A DNA stretch of 64,000 bases from Gordionus sp. m RMFG-2023 (GCF_954871325.1 NC_088775.1:14919561-14983560); one strand, 5' to 3'; shown: positions 26,901-38,373, numbered from the stretch's first letter. Program-made: numbers and translations. Notes: generated by a model not told the origin, from the letters alone.

Positions 26901-29900
26901 ACCGGCTTCTTTAAAATTTTGAGTATAGCAAAAAAAATATATCCATTAAATTTCTTCATTTTGGGAAGGGTGTCATATAGAATCTTAATATTTTACCCCC
27001 CTCGTAGCTAAGCCACTGCTATAAAGACAATTTTTTATAAGATGTTTTTCAATATTAGACGTTCAAAAACCTACCTCGGCTATTCGAACTAGAAATTCAC
27101 GATAATCCAAACTTAATTTATTTTGACGCGTTTGCGTGGGAGAACGAGGCCCCAAATTTAACGATTTTACGATTGCATAACAACATGCTTAGCTATTTAG
27201 ACGAGCGAATCGTTTCGCGAAAGGTGTATCCGCTAATAAAAGAAATTTCTTTTTACGGAAACCCTATAACATGCGATTGCCACATGATGTGGTTATTCGT
27301 AAGGAATTATTTTAAGACAAACCAATCTCAAAAAGTGTCAAATGACAACAAGCAATTTAACGAGGTGGTAAGCCGAATCGAAGACGCGCATAAATCGATA
27401 GAATGCGAAGATAGATTGCGCCAACGAATCCAACTCAATTACGGCGTATTATTCGACGAAGTTGATAAAATGATATGCCGCAAGCCCGAAAAATTAAAAG
27501 GACTAACACTATGCTCCATATTGGCATTCGAAAACGAATCCCGAATGAGAGATATATATGACAGGTGTCGCCCAAAAATCATTTATCCGGATCCCTTAAT
27601 GGATGATGAAAACGTTATGTATAAAAATACAAAGATCACCGTCATGGAGGGGCAGTCGATCCGATTGATGTGCAGAAGCAAGACCAAAATAGACTCCATA
27701 GATCCTGAGAAGATGATTTTGTCAGTATATTGGAAAATATACGAGGGCAAAAAGGATAAGACATTATCCAAAAAGTACGATAATGAAAATTTTTCGCATC
27801 AGCAAGCACTTGATAATAAGAATGTAGTAAATAATATGGGGCGTAATAATCAGAATGTTATAGCCTTACCTAACGGAGATTTATACTTAAAAAATATAAT
27901 GGTTTCCCAAGCGGGATATTACATTTGCTCGACCAAAAATAGTGGTCAAATATCAGATTTATTAAGTGTTGTTAATGGAGATAATATTAATATGCGGCAA
28001 ACTACGGAACAAAATTCCTTAATCTACCAACTATATGTGACGCGAGTAAAATTTGACTTATCCTTAAAAGTAGTATCCTCTAAAACGATTATTATTTCGT
28101 GGAACGCCTCGAGGATAAATAAGGAGAACGATCATACCGATTTTATCTTTAATAGTGATATTCAAGGGAGCCGTAACCCCTACTCGTACAACATTTTTAA
28201 CGAAAACGAGGACGAGCAAAGTTTTTGTTACGGAATAATTTATGAGAAATTCGATAAGGAGCATTATCATAATAAATCGGAAGCGCTAAAAAATATTTTC
28301 AAAAATAAAAGTGTCGAATCATTTCTTCCGTTACACCCCTTATCAGATCATTCGGAATGGTTTCACCCTCCGATCTCTTACGGGGCGAGCTTCAGCTCGT
28401 TCTATGTTCCTCGACGGACGATCAAGTACGAAGATAATTTATTTACTGGTATAAGTTCCATCAATAACTTGACAAGGAATACACTTTACATCATATGCGT
28501 AATAAATTGCTTGATAAAAATCAGGCATTCGAAACCACTTGATTGCATAATAGCCAAAACGGAAGATAAACATGTAAATACGTATGGGCGAGGAAACGGT
28601 AGCAACGTAAATCTAAAAGTTGGCCACTCTTTAATGAATCTCGTTATTCTATTATTCGCGGCGCTTTTGTGCATAATGATCCTATGTCTAGTCAGAATAT
28701 CTTACACCATTACAAGATGGAAAAAAAGATACCAATATAGGGCACCTGATATCAAACGCGAACGCGTTAGGCCTAATTACAGTTTCGCCAACGTTAACTT
28801 CGACGAAGAACAATCCCACGAGAACGAGGGAGCCCAAAAAGAAAAATTTATATCAAAAGTCCCGAATAGCGAAAATTGTCGGAAACTTGACTTAATCGAA
28901 AATGAGGGCGATAAATTATTCGATATTAAGCATGGTGATACTATGAGTCGATATGAAGGGTTAGAGTTGATCGTGCCCAAATCAAAATGTGTTTCCATGG
29001 ATACAGGTAGCAAAAGATATTCGCGTAGACCTCTAATTAAGCGATGTCATTTAAATGTTTATAAACCATTGATAACGTGATAACTATTATCATTCAAGTA
29101 TTTAACAAATTGTGATAGAAATATTTTTGTCTAAAAAAAAATTGTTAATTAAATTATACAGTAATTATGTTTAATACTCATGAAGAATTTGGAATTGCGT
29201 TAGTAATAATAGCAAATGAAAAACGAGTATACTACCTGATAATTACATTATAATTATGAATATATGAATACTATTTCTAGAAGAATTTTAAAAAAATATT
29301 TAATCCACAAAAGAATTATTTTTACAAAAAAGGGCATTTTAAGTCAAAATATGATCAAAAAATTATGGTTTTTCAAAAAAAATCTTCAGAGATTTTTGCT
29401 CAAAATATTTTTGAAGATTTAAAAACTCTGATTTATAGTAATATGTTTATGAGGGGGGTCCATTTTATAAGATTAAATTTATTTCATACTTTAGTAATGC
29501 AATGGAATTTTTTAAAATTGTAAGGCTACTAATGACTGATTCAAATGTAGGCGGACCTAAGATGAAGAGAATGTCCGCGATCCATTATTTTCTAAAATGA
29601 TTTTTTAATATTAAATTCCTCCATGTGAACATCAAATCTTTGGAATATACTTTCAGTCATGTGTAGCTAGCAACTATGACCTACGTTAAATTTAAATTAG
29701 AGCTCTATCTAACATGATAACCCTATGGCAGAGTTGTGCAATGGGCGGGTATTTATATCCATAATATAGGTGGACAAATTTTTTTAGGGGGTGGGTAAAA
29801 GACTCTTTGAAACAACTGGCGGGAGAGTAAATTTGAGATATTATACTGAGGAAATAAGAAGGACGGGCTTATATTTCTTTTTAAAAATTAATTTTTTTAT

Positions 29901-32900
29901 TAGTAGGTTGCATAATTTATAAGTTTAAAATAAAATAATAATTAATGAACCAAATAAGCCAATCATAAATTTTTAACATTGGGTGGGTGGGCTTAGCAAA
30001 ATTTAGCAGAATGATTAGCGTGTTAAAAACCCATCTATTGCAGACCACTTATCTTATGGTATAATACTGCGACCTGAACCATAATAAAAAATTAAAAACA
30101 AAGAAGTTAAATGAGATAGGTTAAATTAGTTTCTATTTGAAACGACCGATTAAAAAGTTTAACGAGTTCTGACGAAAACGAAACAAAAATTATTTCAGCC
30201 TTGATTTGAAGTAATAAGGTTTTAAAAAACGTCGCTGAGCGGTAAAGCAGGTCCATCAGAGGGTCGGCACCGGTTATCAGCATTTTAAAATCACCGAAAT
30301 TTTTTTAAAAAAAAATGCCAATTCCATTATTATATTCCAAATATTTATCAGTGAACCCCTATAAAATTGCGATTCCGCCATGGGATTTCACATATTAAAT
30401 TTGATGTGTATATGCCTTAGGAAAAATTTTTTAATCCCTAAACCGTACAATAAAACAGTTTAAAATTTAGCTCGAAAGATAATAAATAAATTACTTATTA
30501 TTCGATATTATTGTTTTCTAAACGGCCCGATTTGAGTCGATTTTTAAAACCAATTAATATTTTAGCCAAAATAATGTTGAGATAAGCCTCGAGATTCAGC
30601 AAATAGAAAACCAAACCTTTTTGCCACCTATGAGCAAAATCTCTAAGCTTACATATATTTTGGCTAAAATCTTTATCGGGTCATATTTAAAAATCGATAT
30701 ACTGGATATTAACAAAAATATGTATGTTTGAATTGGAAATGTAAGAGTATAAAATAGCGTCGGCTGCATATTATAGTGGTCTATAAATCCATTTTTTATA
30801 AATTTTCAGGAGCGTTTTAAGGAAAATTTTTCTTGCAGTTTAGATAATAGATCACATCATAATAATTTAAATAAAGGATTATTGCAAATTATATTTAATA
30901 TTTTTATTGGTGATATGGAAAAATAGCAGGGAAAAATGTATTTTGCAAAAAAAAGTGGATATATAACATTATAATACTCAGCCGGCCATAGGATTAAAAG
31001 TGGGTCACATTTTTCTTGAGAAATGTGGTAAAGAAATATCTTGAAATTAGAATAATATATTTTTAAGGATTACTCCTAAAATAAATATCAAAAGGTCAGC
31101 TGGATGTGTCTTTCTAATTCCCATCTTCTAATTTAGTTATAAGACAACTGAGAGGTCAAATTTTAATATTTTTAAAAATATCTTTTATTGGATAATGTTT
31201 TACATAAAGACATTGATCGTAAAATAAATTTTTTAAAATGATTTTGAATAAATACAGTAGACAAAGTGTTTTTGCAAGTTTTTAATAAAAAATTAGATTT
31301 TATAAGCGAAAACCTGAAAGAAATCAATAATTGTTCATATTTATATCAACCACTTATTTCCAAATCTAAACAATTTTTCTAAAATATAAAATGCACTTTA
31401 GCACCCACTAACTGAATCTTTTTTTAATTACATTTTAATATTTTAAGTATACTTTGGGTCGGGCATATAATTGATAAAATTCGCTTATTTATGTTTCATT
31501 GAATTGTTGTTTAAGATAATAGGGAAATTATGTTCCATTGAATTATAGATTAAAATAATAAACTTTATAAGATAATAAAATATAATAATTATAAATTGTA
31601 AGAAGATTGACAATAGCATACTCTTATTAAAATTTTTTATGAACTGAAAAGTTTATATATTTTTAAGCTTATAATGAAATCAATTGAAGACTAATGTTCA
31701 GATTCATTTGGTTACTATGAAGATCTTGGTATGGAAAATCAAAAAAAACAACCATATATTTTTAGATTAAAAATGTGGTTAAAATAGATTAATTAGTATC
31801 AGAATCAGATGTAGTAAACGCTATTCACAATGGGATTACCTTTGTTTTTTGATACAAATCAATTTTCATATTTTATGAAAGCTTTTAACACTTTACACCT
31901 AGTAACGGCAATGCATTAGAAGCTGGAAAAGGGGCAATTAATACTGAAAATATTTTAAGAGAATATTTATAGCTCGTTTCTAAATTATAGCTATTGAAAT
32001 AGTAGAAAAATGGTTTATTATGATTTACGCTACTTCTCAAAAAAAAATTTAATATCGAATCAATAATTACTTAAGAAACATGAATCTCATGATATAATTT
32101 CGTAAAATTAAAGAAAAATATTTTATCAAATTATATGGCTTTTGAAAAATTAATTAACTTACCAAAAAAACTTCAAATTTTATATTGAAATTTTTTTAAA
32201 TGATTGATGAAGGTATATATCAAAAGTATAAGATAGTAATTACTGTTGAGTAGTGCTGTTAAACGGCCGATTAAGACTTTACCCAAAATACAATTATTTA
32301 AGCTTGGAAATTTTTCTCTTAAATGGCACAAAAGCTTGGACCTCGATTTGCCAAATCTCAAGGCTTGAACAATATTATTTTGGCTAAAACCTCAATCGGG
32401 ATGTTTTTAAAAATGGACCCAAATCGGGTTGTTTGACAAAACTATTGTTGAGGATATTGAAGAAATAAGACCTATCTCGTATTGCCGTTTCCTTGCTTGT
32501 TTGAAAATTTTTCAAAAGTTGTAGCTCGTTATATAATTATGAAAAATAATTTGCAAATGCTGATAATAAAATGGTCAATAGAAGTTCATAATCCATATAA
32601 ATTAGCTTGTAAAACATAAAATAGATTAAAAAAACACAAATTTTAACCCGTGAGGGCTTAATGGTAAGCAACCTATCCAGTTGTAATACTTAGTAGCAGG
32701 TTCTATTCCAACTGTAGGTATTATTGCATTTCACATAAATGTGAAACAAAATGATGGCTTTTTATTAATATTAGATACATAAAATATATTTACAAGAGGT
32801 GAAATGGGAAAAATAATTATATTACAAGGGAAGTATAAAATGATGTTATTCAAGGATTTGTAAAAGAAAAGCCTATTCGCATCATTTTAAATAGAGATGT

Positions 32901-35900
32901 ATTGGGTCCCAAATTGAGTACCGAACCAGGATATACGTGTTTAAATCCGTCGTTATATTAAAATTAGATGATGGATAAACTCTTGCCAAGTTTTCATAGG
33001 CTTTTTTCGGTAGTAAATCAGTTTGTTGGGCCATTATCATCTGGCTGCTCAAGATATGACGCGATTGAAACCTTATATTAAGACCGTAATTATCGCTAAA
33101 CAATAGCTTAGCTATTTAATTTAACACAGTGAATATTGTAAATTAAGCATCGCTTAAGCGAAATCGCGGTTTCTATAAACGAGGACTGATAAGGCGATCT
33201 CCAGCAGCAGTTAGTATAGCCTCAGTGGCGTATTTAAGTTGCCTGTTTTGGGGGAATGAGGTAGGGCTCGATATAAATAAAAATGCAATTTATAATAATA
33301 TCGATTAGCAAGATTGATTCATATTCATTTTATTTATAAATTCTATTTATTAAATCAAAATTACATCCTAAACGCCTTTTTTTTATATTTACATTAAAAT
33401 ATAAAACATTGGGTATATAAAGTGAGTTCATCTTAAATTCTCATAAGCTATCATAACTGCAAAAATCGTAGACTAAATGTTAAAAATAGTATATAAAAAT
33501 GCGAAAGTAAAATCAAATTAGTTTCGCTGTGATTGAACAATAATCAGATAATTGGGAGCTAAACTAATACTCAAGCCCATGAATAAATGATATTCAAATT
33601 ATATAACTTTTAAAATTTTACAACTGAGAAGAAAGTGCTGCATTTAGTTTAGGTTTAAAAAAAACTGCGATATCGGGGGGGGGGGGGTCCCAGCCATTTT
33701 TAAAGGGGTTGCGAAATAAAATCTGATTTACCACTATGTAGCAAAGTCAAGAAAGATCTAAATAGCATAATTGATTTTATTATCATATGCTCGACATTGA
33801 TTTGAAAGCACGGATATTTTTAAAGCATATAATAGCGAAGGAAAAAATGAATAAAAAAAATATGCTTTATGTGTGAGAGCATAGTCAAAAATTGTTTCCG
33901 TCTGTAAAAAGAAAGATTTCGCTGCAAAATCAAATGATTGGAGATTATGATTACCAGTGATATTTAAAAATTCAAATTTATTGATGTTTGAGTTGATTTG
34001 AATAGTTCAAACAAATTATGGTGAGACCAGGGTTTAATAAAAAAAATCAAAAGTTAAAGATTTCTTTTGCCCAAAATTTTTAGAAAAATCTATGAAAATT
34101 GAACACATATTTCATCAAGAGATATTTTTTATGCATAAAAATCACAAACTACTTATATAATAGACATTTTTAAAGAAATGGGAAATTTAGGTAAAATTTG
34201 GTCAAAAATTTTATTTAATTGAGCATTCTCAAAATATATTTGAAAATCAACAAAATTAAATACAAATTTCATATAGAGAGATTTTTTATGCATAAAAATC
34301 ACAAACTACTTATAATAGACATTTTTAAAGAAATTGGAAATTTAGGTAAAATTGATCAAAAATTTTGTTTTAATTTAGCATTCTCAAAAAATCTTCATAA
34401 TTAAATCAAAATCTGATTAGATTTTGGGCAAATGTCAAAATATTGAGTAAAAAACATAGTTCTGCAAACGATGGCCCGCCGTTTTTTCGATTCGGGCTGG
34501 GTCGAGCTAATATATTTAAAAAATATCTGGTGGGCTGGATCGGGCTTAAATTTTTAAATATGATATCATTACATTTTGTCAAATAAATTGATATATAATT
34601 TAATATTCTTGCAAATATTTTTTATTTGTTATGTAAAAAAAATATTAAATTTTTCTATATTTAAATAAATTCAGGCCGGACCAACAAATAATAATTATAT
34701 TCATTGCGGATCGGGCTTTTCGGAACAAATAAAAAAATTCGTTCGGGATGTATCCGAGCAGTTAAAATTTATTAAAAAGTTTTGAAATGTACTACAATAA
34801 CAATAATATCTTAATTTATATTTGTATTATGGATAATTTTTTTAATTTTAAATTTCTAGATAAATTGAGAAGAAAACTAGCTTTGTATAATAATTATAAA
34901 TATATATGGCTTAGCCATATGTATCAATAAACTTATTTGATACATTTCTGGTTATTACTACTTGCTAGGAGATAAAACGTCGAATTTAAATATTATAAAT
35001 AAAAATAACATAATAATCTGATGATATATAATAAATGTATAAATAAGTCTGAAAACTAAAAAATAATATTTAATACATTCATTTTAAAATAAATTTATAA
35101 CCATCAAAATATTTAGTGCCATCTATATTTCTTTATAGCATTAATTTGTATTAGAAATGCAACAATAATATTTTTATTGCCGATATCAATACTAAATCAA
35201 CTAATATTATTGCTAGTATATATCCAACAAAGGTATCATTTGCATGGCCCAATATAGATTTTTTAAAAAAAAATTTTTACGGCCCAACATGGCTTAAAAA
35301 TAATTTCCAGCCCTGTCAGGATTTTTTAAAAAATATATTTTTGATTTTTATAGCTAATAATCACGATTTCAAATATTTGGTTTTAAAATATACAGCCTGG
35401 AATGGCCTAGTTTTTTTCTTTAAAAAAATTTTCAGACCCTGCCAGGCTAGACTTAGGACCAGACCTTCAATCCATCAGCCAATACAATATCAATTATTTT
35501 ATATAATATAATCTAAAAAACTGATTTAATATGCAGTCTCCATTCAGACAAATATATTTTTTTAGCTATAAAAATCAGAGACCTGCAGGCTCGGCCCTAA
35601 GCCCGGCCCATATTTTAAATTTTAAAATAAGCCCGGCCCATATTTTAAATTTTAAAATATACCTGGGCCGGGTCTGAAAATTTTTTTTTTTTAAAAAAAC
35701 CTGGGCCGGGCCTGAAATTTTTTCGTATTTTTTTAAAAAATTTATACAACATGAATTATTATATTTGTCAATTAGATTTGTTTATAATGATTATATATAG
35801 TTATGATTAATATAATGTTTGTGAAAGTTAACACTAGCTTACATAATAAAATTATAGTTTTCCTGCCATGGAATAAATACGCAAAGGATTAAATAATAAA

Positions 35901-37589
35901 TAATATATATTATATTTTTTATTAATTAAATTATCATTTTTATTTTTTTTATAGTACAAATCTCTTCCATTGAATAACCTTCCATTTTCCAAGCTTCATT
36001 TTTTTTATCCCCTATACTTTCCCGTAAATTATATTTCTACAATTTTTCACCTTTATTTATTTTACCTTTTTAAAAAATTAATTATTTGCTAATATATTTT
36101 GACATCATATCATATCAGTAAATATTCAAATAAAGTATCCCATGACCGGAAAAAAAAAATATTTACACAAATTTTTTATAGTATCAATTTGTAATATACT
36201 AAATATCTGTTTAGAATTAAAAAAAATAAAATGTAGTGTTGTTAAACGGCTCGTTTTGAGCCGATTTTTAAAAACGGTTAACTCAGTTTTTTTATCCAGA
36301 AAAATATTATGCAAGCCTGAAAATTTTGCTTTAGAAGGAGCAAAGGTCTAGACATATAGTATCGAAATTTCGAGGCTTAGTCAATATTTTTCTGGCAAAA
36401 ATATTGAATTAGCCGTTTTTAAAAATTGGCTCAAAACGAGCCGTTTTACAACATTAGCTAATATACTTGCTTATTAAATGATAATACTCACCAAAAAATA
36501 TGATAAAATACGAAATAATCAATTTTTTGTATATACCAGGTCGAATATAATTTTAAAAAATTCCGAGCCAGGCCTAAAAAATTTTTTTTTAAAAAAATAC
36601 AGGCCGGGCTGGGCCCAAAAAATTTTTTTTTATATATGGGCCGGGCCTAAAATTTTTAAACCCAAGCCGAGCCTTAAAAAATTTTTGAAAAAAATCCGGG
36701 CCAAGCCGAAAATTTTTTAATCTGCGCCAGGCCCTACAAATGGTTCTGCAGGTCTCTAAAAATATATAAAAAAGTTTCCACAATAAAATAAAAGTGTTAA
36801 AAAAAGATAATTAGCAACATTTCTTTCTTATTTGCTTAGAAATTTTGTTATTTTTATATTTTTTATTTCTAATTAAATTCATTTTTAATCTATGAGGGTT
36901 AGTTATTATTTTGTGTAACAGCCATTGTATTAGCTGTAAAAAAAATATATTGGCTGATAAAGATACCAACTGACACTTTGAAAATTATCTAAAATTGGTA
37001 TTTTGCACTTGCAAACCTAAAAATTTACATAATTCATCTAAATTTTTTATGAAAGCATATGTATTTTAATGTGCAAATAAATATATGATAAAAATTTCTA
37101 ACAAATTTATGTTATGCTTTAAAATATAAATAAATAATATTACAGATTAAACCCTTGCACTATTTTCAACTAGTAATTTAATAAAGGAAGTGATATAAGC
37201 TTATATATTTAAAAGCTAAATTTTATTTAATTATTACTATGTTAATTCATTTATTTATGACATGTGTAAAATATTATAAATATAGTTATTACATAAATGC
37301 GATTATTTCTCCTTTACAAATATTGTAATTTCTAACAGTCCAGCGATTTAAAAAAACAAAATCTGAATTGTATACTTTTTCTATTGGGTCAGGATTCAAT
37401 GAAGGCTAATATGACATTAATTAACTTCAAGGTAAATAGAAATTACTTGCATAGATGCTCCCTCTACTCTAGCTATATAACCAAATATATCTGAAAATGT
37501 TATTGCAATCGGAAATGAATAAGCAAATGTCTTTAAAAAACCAAAAACATTCATATGTCTTAGAATATCATATGGTTCCAATTCTAAGC
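17927..37589 (-). CDS. IMMP2L: IMMP2L, mitochondrial inner membrane peptidase subunit 2; spans about 20 kb and hosts a nested gene
   Basis: IMP2/IMMP2L is a signal-peptidase-like Ser/Lys protease of the mitochondrial inner membrane that trims sorting peptides from intermembrane-space proteins. Exons (minus): 37589-37447 (hydrophobic segment FAYSFPIAITF, then RVEGASMQ with the catalytic serine), 37405-37293 (PSLNPDPIEKVYNSDFVFLN, WTVRNYNICKGEII), 19956-19854 (KIPIGHCWVEGDNKFNSFDS then NTFGP), 18061-17927 (IPIGLVTSKATYIIWPPARW, stop TAG). The intron after the catalytic serine is 41 bp; the intron before the last exon is 1792 bp. Between 37292 and 19957 one exon, carrying the catalytic lysine (family pattern IIKRVIALEGD), must exist but was not found; flanking phases (2 and 2) fit one missing exon. 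The start may be the ATG at 37554 or lie in a further upstream exon. The LRRN-type gene on the plus strand sits wholly inside this intron region. Confidence 0.88.
18128..18310. repeat. Palindromic MITE, family A copy
   Basis: Facing segments TTTTTAAAAACGGCCCGATT on the left and TTTTTAAAAATCGACCTATC on the right, with the shared internal block around TAATACCTGGAGATC. It lies in the last IMMP2L intron. Confidence 0.65.
18598..18905. repeat. Family B-like dispersed repeat, diverged
   Basis: GC-rich blocks such as CCCGACCCG and ACCGGGTCGG sit between AT-rich stretches, as in the better-preserved copies. The ends are not clear. Confidence 0.35.
19036..19140. repeat. Partial family A MITE
   Basis: Only the left half is recognisable: GCCGATTTTTTAAAAATGGC followed by the ATTACGCAAGCCTAAAATTT block. 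Confidence 0.5.
22285..22830. repeat. Family E inverted-repeat element with an embedded tRNA-like module
   Basis: Left arm begins near GCAATGCGTTATTTTTGAAC; the right arm ends near AAAGCACATTGCCACTAAC and contains ATTTAAAGTTGAAATAACAA, an inverse of the left. Related copies are at 26154-26752 and 61845-62150. At 22536-22597 (minus) is a box-B-like module, GGTTTGTGGTTTGATAC, matching the other SINE-like copies. Confidence 0.5.
23150..23285. repeat. Family A MITE, partial
   Basis: Has CAGTGTTGTGAAAAAAT at the left, the block AGCCAAAATAATATTCTGTA, and CCAAACCTTTCTGCCATCTA, all shared with other family A copies. It lies 690 bp upstream of the LRRN-like start codon. Confidence 0.55.
23973..29080 (+). 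CDS. LRRN: LRRN-type neuronal receptor: LRRs, Ig domain, FN3-like domain, one transmembrane segment
   Basis: Predicted type I cell-surface adhesion/signalling receptor. Exons: 23973-24993, 25271-25515, 27059-29080, with clean splice sites (T|GTAAGT, AAG|GTAATA) and matching phases (1,0), giving about 1095 residues. In order: hydrophobic leader (about 13-21, ILAATIIVV); Cys-rich N-cap near 60 (CYKICGC); leucine-rich repeats from about 165 to 480 (LKSLDLSQNKL, LEILDLSRNNI, LRKLDLSNNAI, LRVLNLTGNRF); LRRCT from about 490 (NPITCDCHMMWLF); Ig domain with Cys at about 627 (IRLMCRS) and 713 (YYICSTK) and the intervening Trp; FN3-like region about 750-910; transmembrane helix about 945-968 (NLVILLFAALLCIMILCLV) with a basic stop-transfer; about 125-residue tail. 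This is the vertebrate LRRN/NLRR order; LRFN proteins are the main alternative. It is nested antiparallel inside IMMP2L. Confidence 0.88.
26154..26752. mobile_element. Composite inverted-repeat element (family E) in LRRN-like intron 2
   Basis: Outer inverted ends ACCAATGATGTATATA (26154) and TATATACATCATTGGT (to about 26751). Inside are a second inverted pair, GTGGTGCCATTTTGTG against CACAAAATGACACTACC at about 26218-26325, and a third, TATGTTAGCGCCAATG against CATTGACGCTAACATAT at about 26385-26742. The third matches the family E copies elsewhere, so this looks like nested or composite MITEs. Confidence 0.65.
30508..30716. repeat. Palindromic MITE, family A copy
   Basis: Left part CTAAACGGCCCGATTTGAGT and right part CATATTTAAAAATCGATATA face each other. 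The internal block TAGCCAAAATAATGTTGAGA matches other copies. Confidence 0.6.
32252..32446. repeat. Palindromic MITE, family A copy
   Basis: Begins TAGTGCTGTTAAACGGCCG and ends CGGGTTGTTTGACAAAACTA, an inverted pair with the family core between. Confidence 0.65.
32645..32735 (+). repeat. tRNA-derived SINE-like module
   Basis: Has a box-A-like segment (GGGCTTAATGGTAAGC) followed about 45 bp later by a box-B-like GGTTCTATTCC, the spacing of an RNA polymerase III promoter. The arms do not fold as a whole tRNA, so a SINE head or tRNA relic is more likely than a working tRNA gene. Confidence 0.45.
32882..33103 (-). other. Coding-like stretch of unknown origin inside an IMMP2L intron
   Basis: An open frame of 73 codons, GC-richer than its surroundings, includes SSQMIMAQQTDLLPKKAYEN. 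I do not recognise it and saw no convincing partner exon. Its end, near 32925-32945 on the minus strand (CCTGGTTCGGTACTC), resembles the box-B region of the SINE-like modules, so part of it may be repeat. Confidence 0.2.
34092..34400. repeat. Tandem duplication, two units of about 157 bp
   Basis: ATGCATAAAAATCACAAACT occurs at 34131 and 34288, and the sequence matches over most of both units. Confidence 0.7.
34474..34760. repeat. Family B-like repeat
   Basis: Blocks GGGCTGGGTCGAGC and GGGCTGGATCGGGC on one side and GCGGATCGGGCTTTTCGG on the other sit around AT-rich DNA. This is a diverged relative of the GGCCCGG elements. Confidence 0.35.
35240..35480. repeat. Family B MITE copy
   Basis: Carries GTATCATTTGCATGGCCCAA, the core TATAGCTAATAATCACGATT, and GACCAGACCTTCA at the end, in the same order as the copy at 16446. 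Confidence 0.55.
35577..36757. repeat. Family B element in inverse orientation, interrupted by a family A MITE
   Basis: Opens with CAGAGACCTGCAGGCTCGGC, which is the inverse of the family's right end, and closes with AATGGTTCTGCAGGTCTCTA, the inverse of the left end. GGCCCGG-type blocks occur near both ends. The family A copy at 36234-36457 lies inside. The length may also reflect two neighbouring copies. Confidence 0.45.
36234..36457. repeat. Best-preserved family A palindromic MITE
   Basis: Left: TAGTGTTGTTAAACGGCTCG then GAGCCGATTTTTAAAAACGG. Right: the inverse, ending GAGCCGTTTTACAACATTA. The centre includes ATTATGCAAGCCTGAAAATT. The whole unit can fold into a hairpin. Confidence 0.75.
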
Positions 37590-37744
37590 CTGAAAATGAA
37601 AATAAAGTTTTATGTTATTAGACTACAAAATACTTGCTAAACAACGACTACTTTTATTAACGTGTTAGCATATATTAATTGATTAAATCATATATTTTCA
37701 GATCTCCTATGTATATATCCCATAGTATAAAAATTATAAATTCA

Positions 37745-37800
37745 GAAAAAAAAACAAATCCACGTGGAATCAAACCCAATAGAAGTTCATCTACTTACTC
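37745..37800 (-). repeat. tRNA-derived SINE-like module
   Basis: On the minus strand GGGTTTGATTCCACGTGGAT is followed by a T-run and CTGAAT. This matches the copy at 52960-53050 (GGGTTTGAATCCTATTTGGA, T-run, CTAAAT), so both belong to one family. Confidence 0.5.
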
Positions 37801-38084
37801 AATTAACTTAAAATACGTGTTAAATTAATTTATTATCTCACCAAAAATTATTTCTAACCAATTAAACTCTCTTTCTTTCCTTCACGGTTTATTCCAAAAT
37901 CCAGTAAAAAATATTAAAATATTTGATTTTATTTATATTAATTTAAAAAATGTATATCAAGGTTTTTGAATCAATATTTCTAGACAATCTCTGGAAAGAA
38001 ATTAAATAATTAAATATTTTTATGATAAAAGTCTTGACAATCAAATTTTGAACGATTTTTTTTAGAAATGAGTGTCGGGATTTT

Positions 38085-38275
38085 GAAATATTTTACCCGT
38101 GTTGGGCTTAATTTTAATTTTTTATATATATCCGAGTCAGGCCGTACCTAAAAAATTTTTTAAAAAAATACCCGAGAGCCAGGCTGAGCCGTATTTTTAA
38201 ACCAAATATAAATGCTATTATTAGCTATAAAGATTAAAAATAAATGTAATATATTTTTAAAAATCCGAGCCTGTG
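38085..38275. repeat. Family B-like repeat, inverse orientation
   Basis: Holds GTCAGGCCGTACC, AGCCAGGCTGAGCCG and the inverted core AAATGCTATTATTAGCTATA. Confidence 0.45.
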
Positions 38276-38314
38276 TACCATTAGAAATTAATTCTATTAA
38301 TTTTTTACTACCAT

Positions 38315-38362
38315 GGACAGTCATTTTACAACAGTCGTAACCGTTGTAAAATGTCCACTGTC
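38315..38362. repeat. Perfectable hairpin next to a tandem array
   Basis: GACAGTCATTTTACAAC and GTTGTAAAATGTCCACTGTC are near-perfect inverses, separated by about 9 bases. Confidence 0.6.
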
Positions 38363-38373
38363 GTATATTTCTT

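Larger units (their letters stand above)
29081..37292. other. IMMP2L intron sequence downstream of the nested gene, repeat-rich
   Basis: Holds family A copies (30508, 32252, 36234), family B material (34474-34760 and 35240-36757), a tRNA-like module (32645-32735), a tandem pair (34092-34400) and a G-run near 33676-33689. At about 30230-30290 is a stretch with a box-A-like start (TCGCTGAGCGGTAAAGC). At about 31780-31980 there are weak hAT-like coding traces. No exon was identified with confidence. Confidence 0.4.

Noticed and set aside
32645-32735. A genuine tRNA gene
   Set aside because: Box A and box B motifs are present, but the acceptor and anticodon stems do not pair and there is no clean terminator.
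36478-36783. Open frames on both strands rich in Phe, Lys, Pro and Arg
   Set aside because: They run through GGCCCGG repeat blocks and T/A runs of family B, and both strands are open for the same reason.
37590-37633. A further 44-bp IMMP2L intron just upstream of the first seen exon
   Set aside because: GT and AG ends and phase are possible, but the short upstream sequence has a stop and no in-frame ATG, so it is mentioned only as a possibility.
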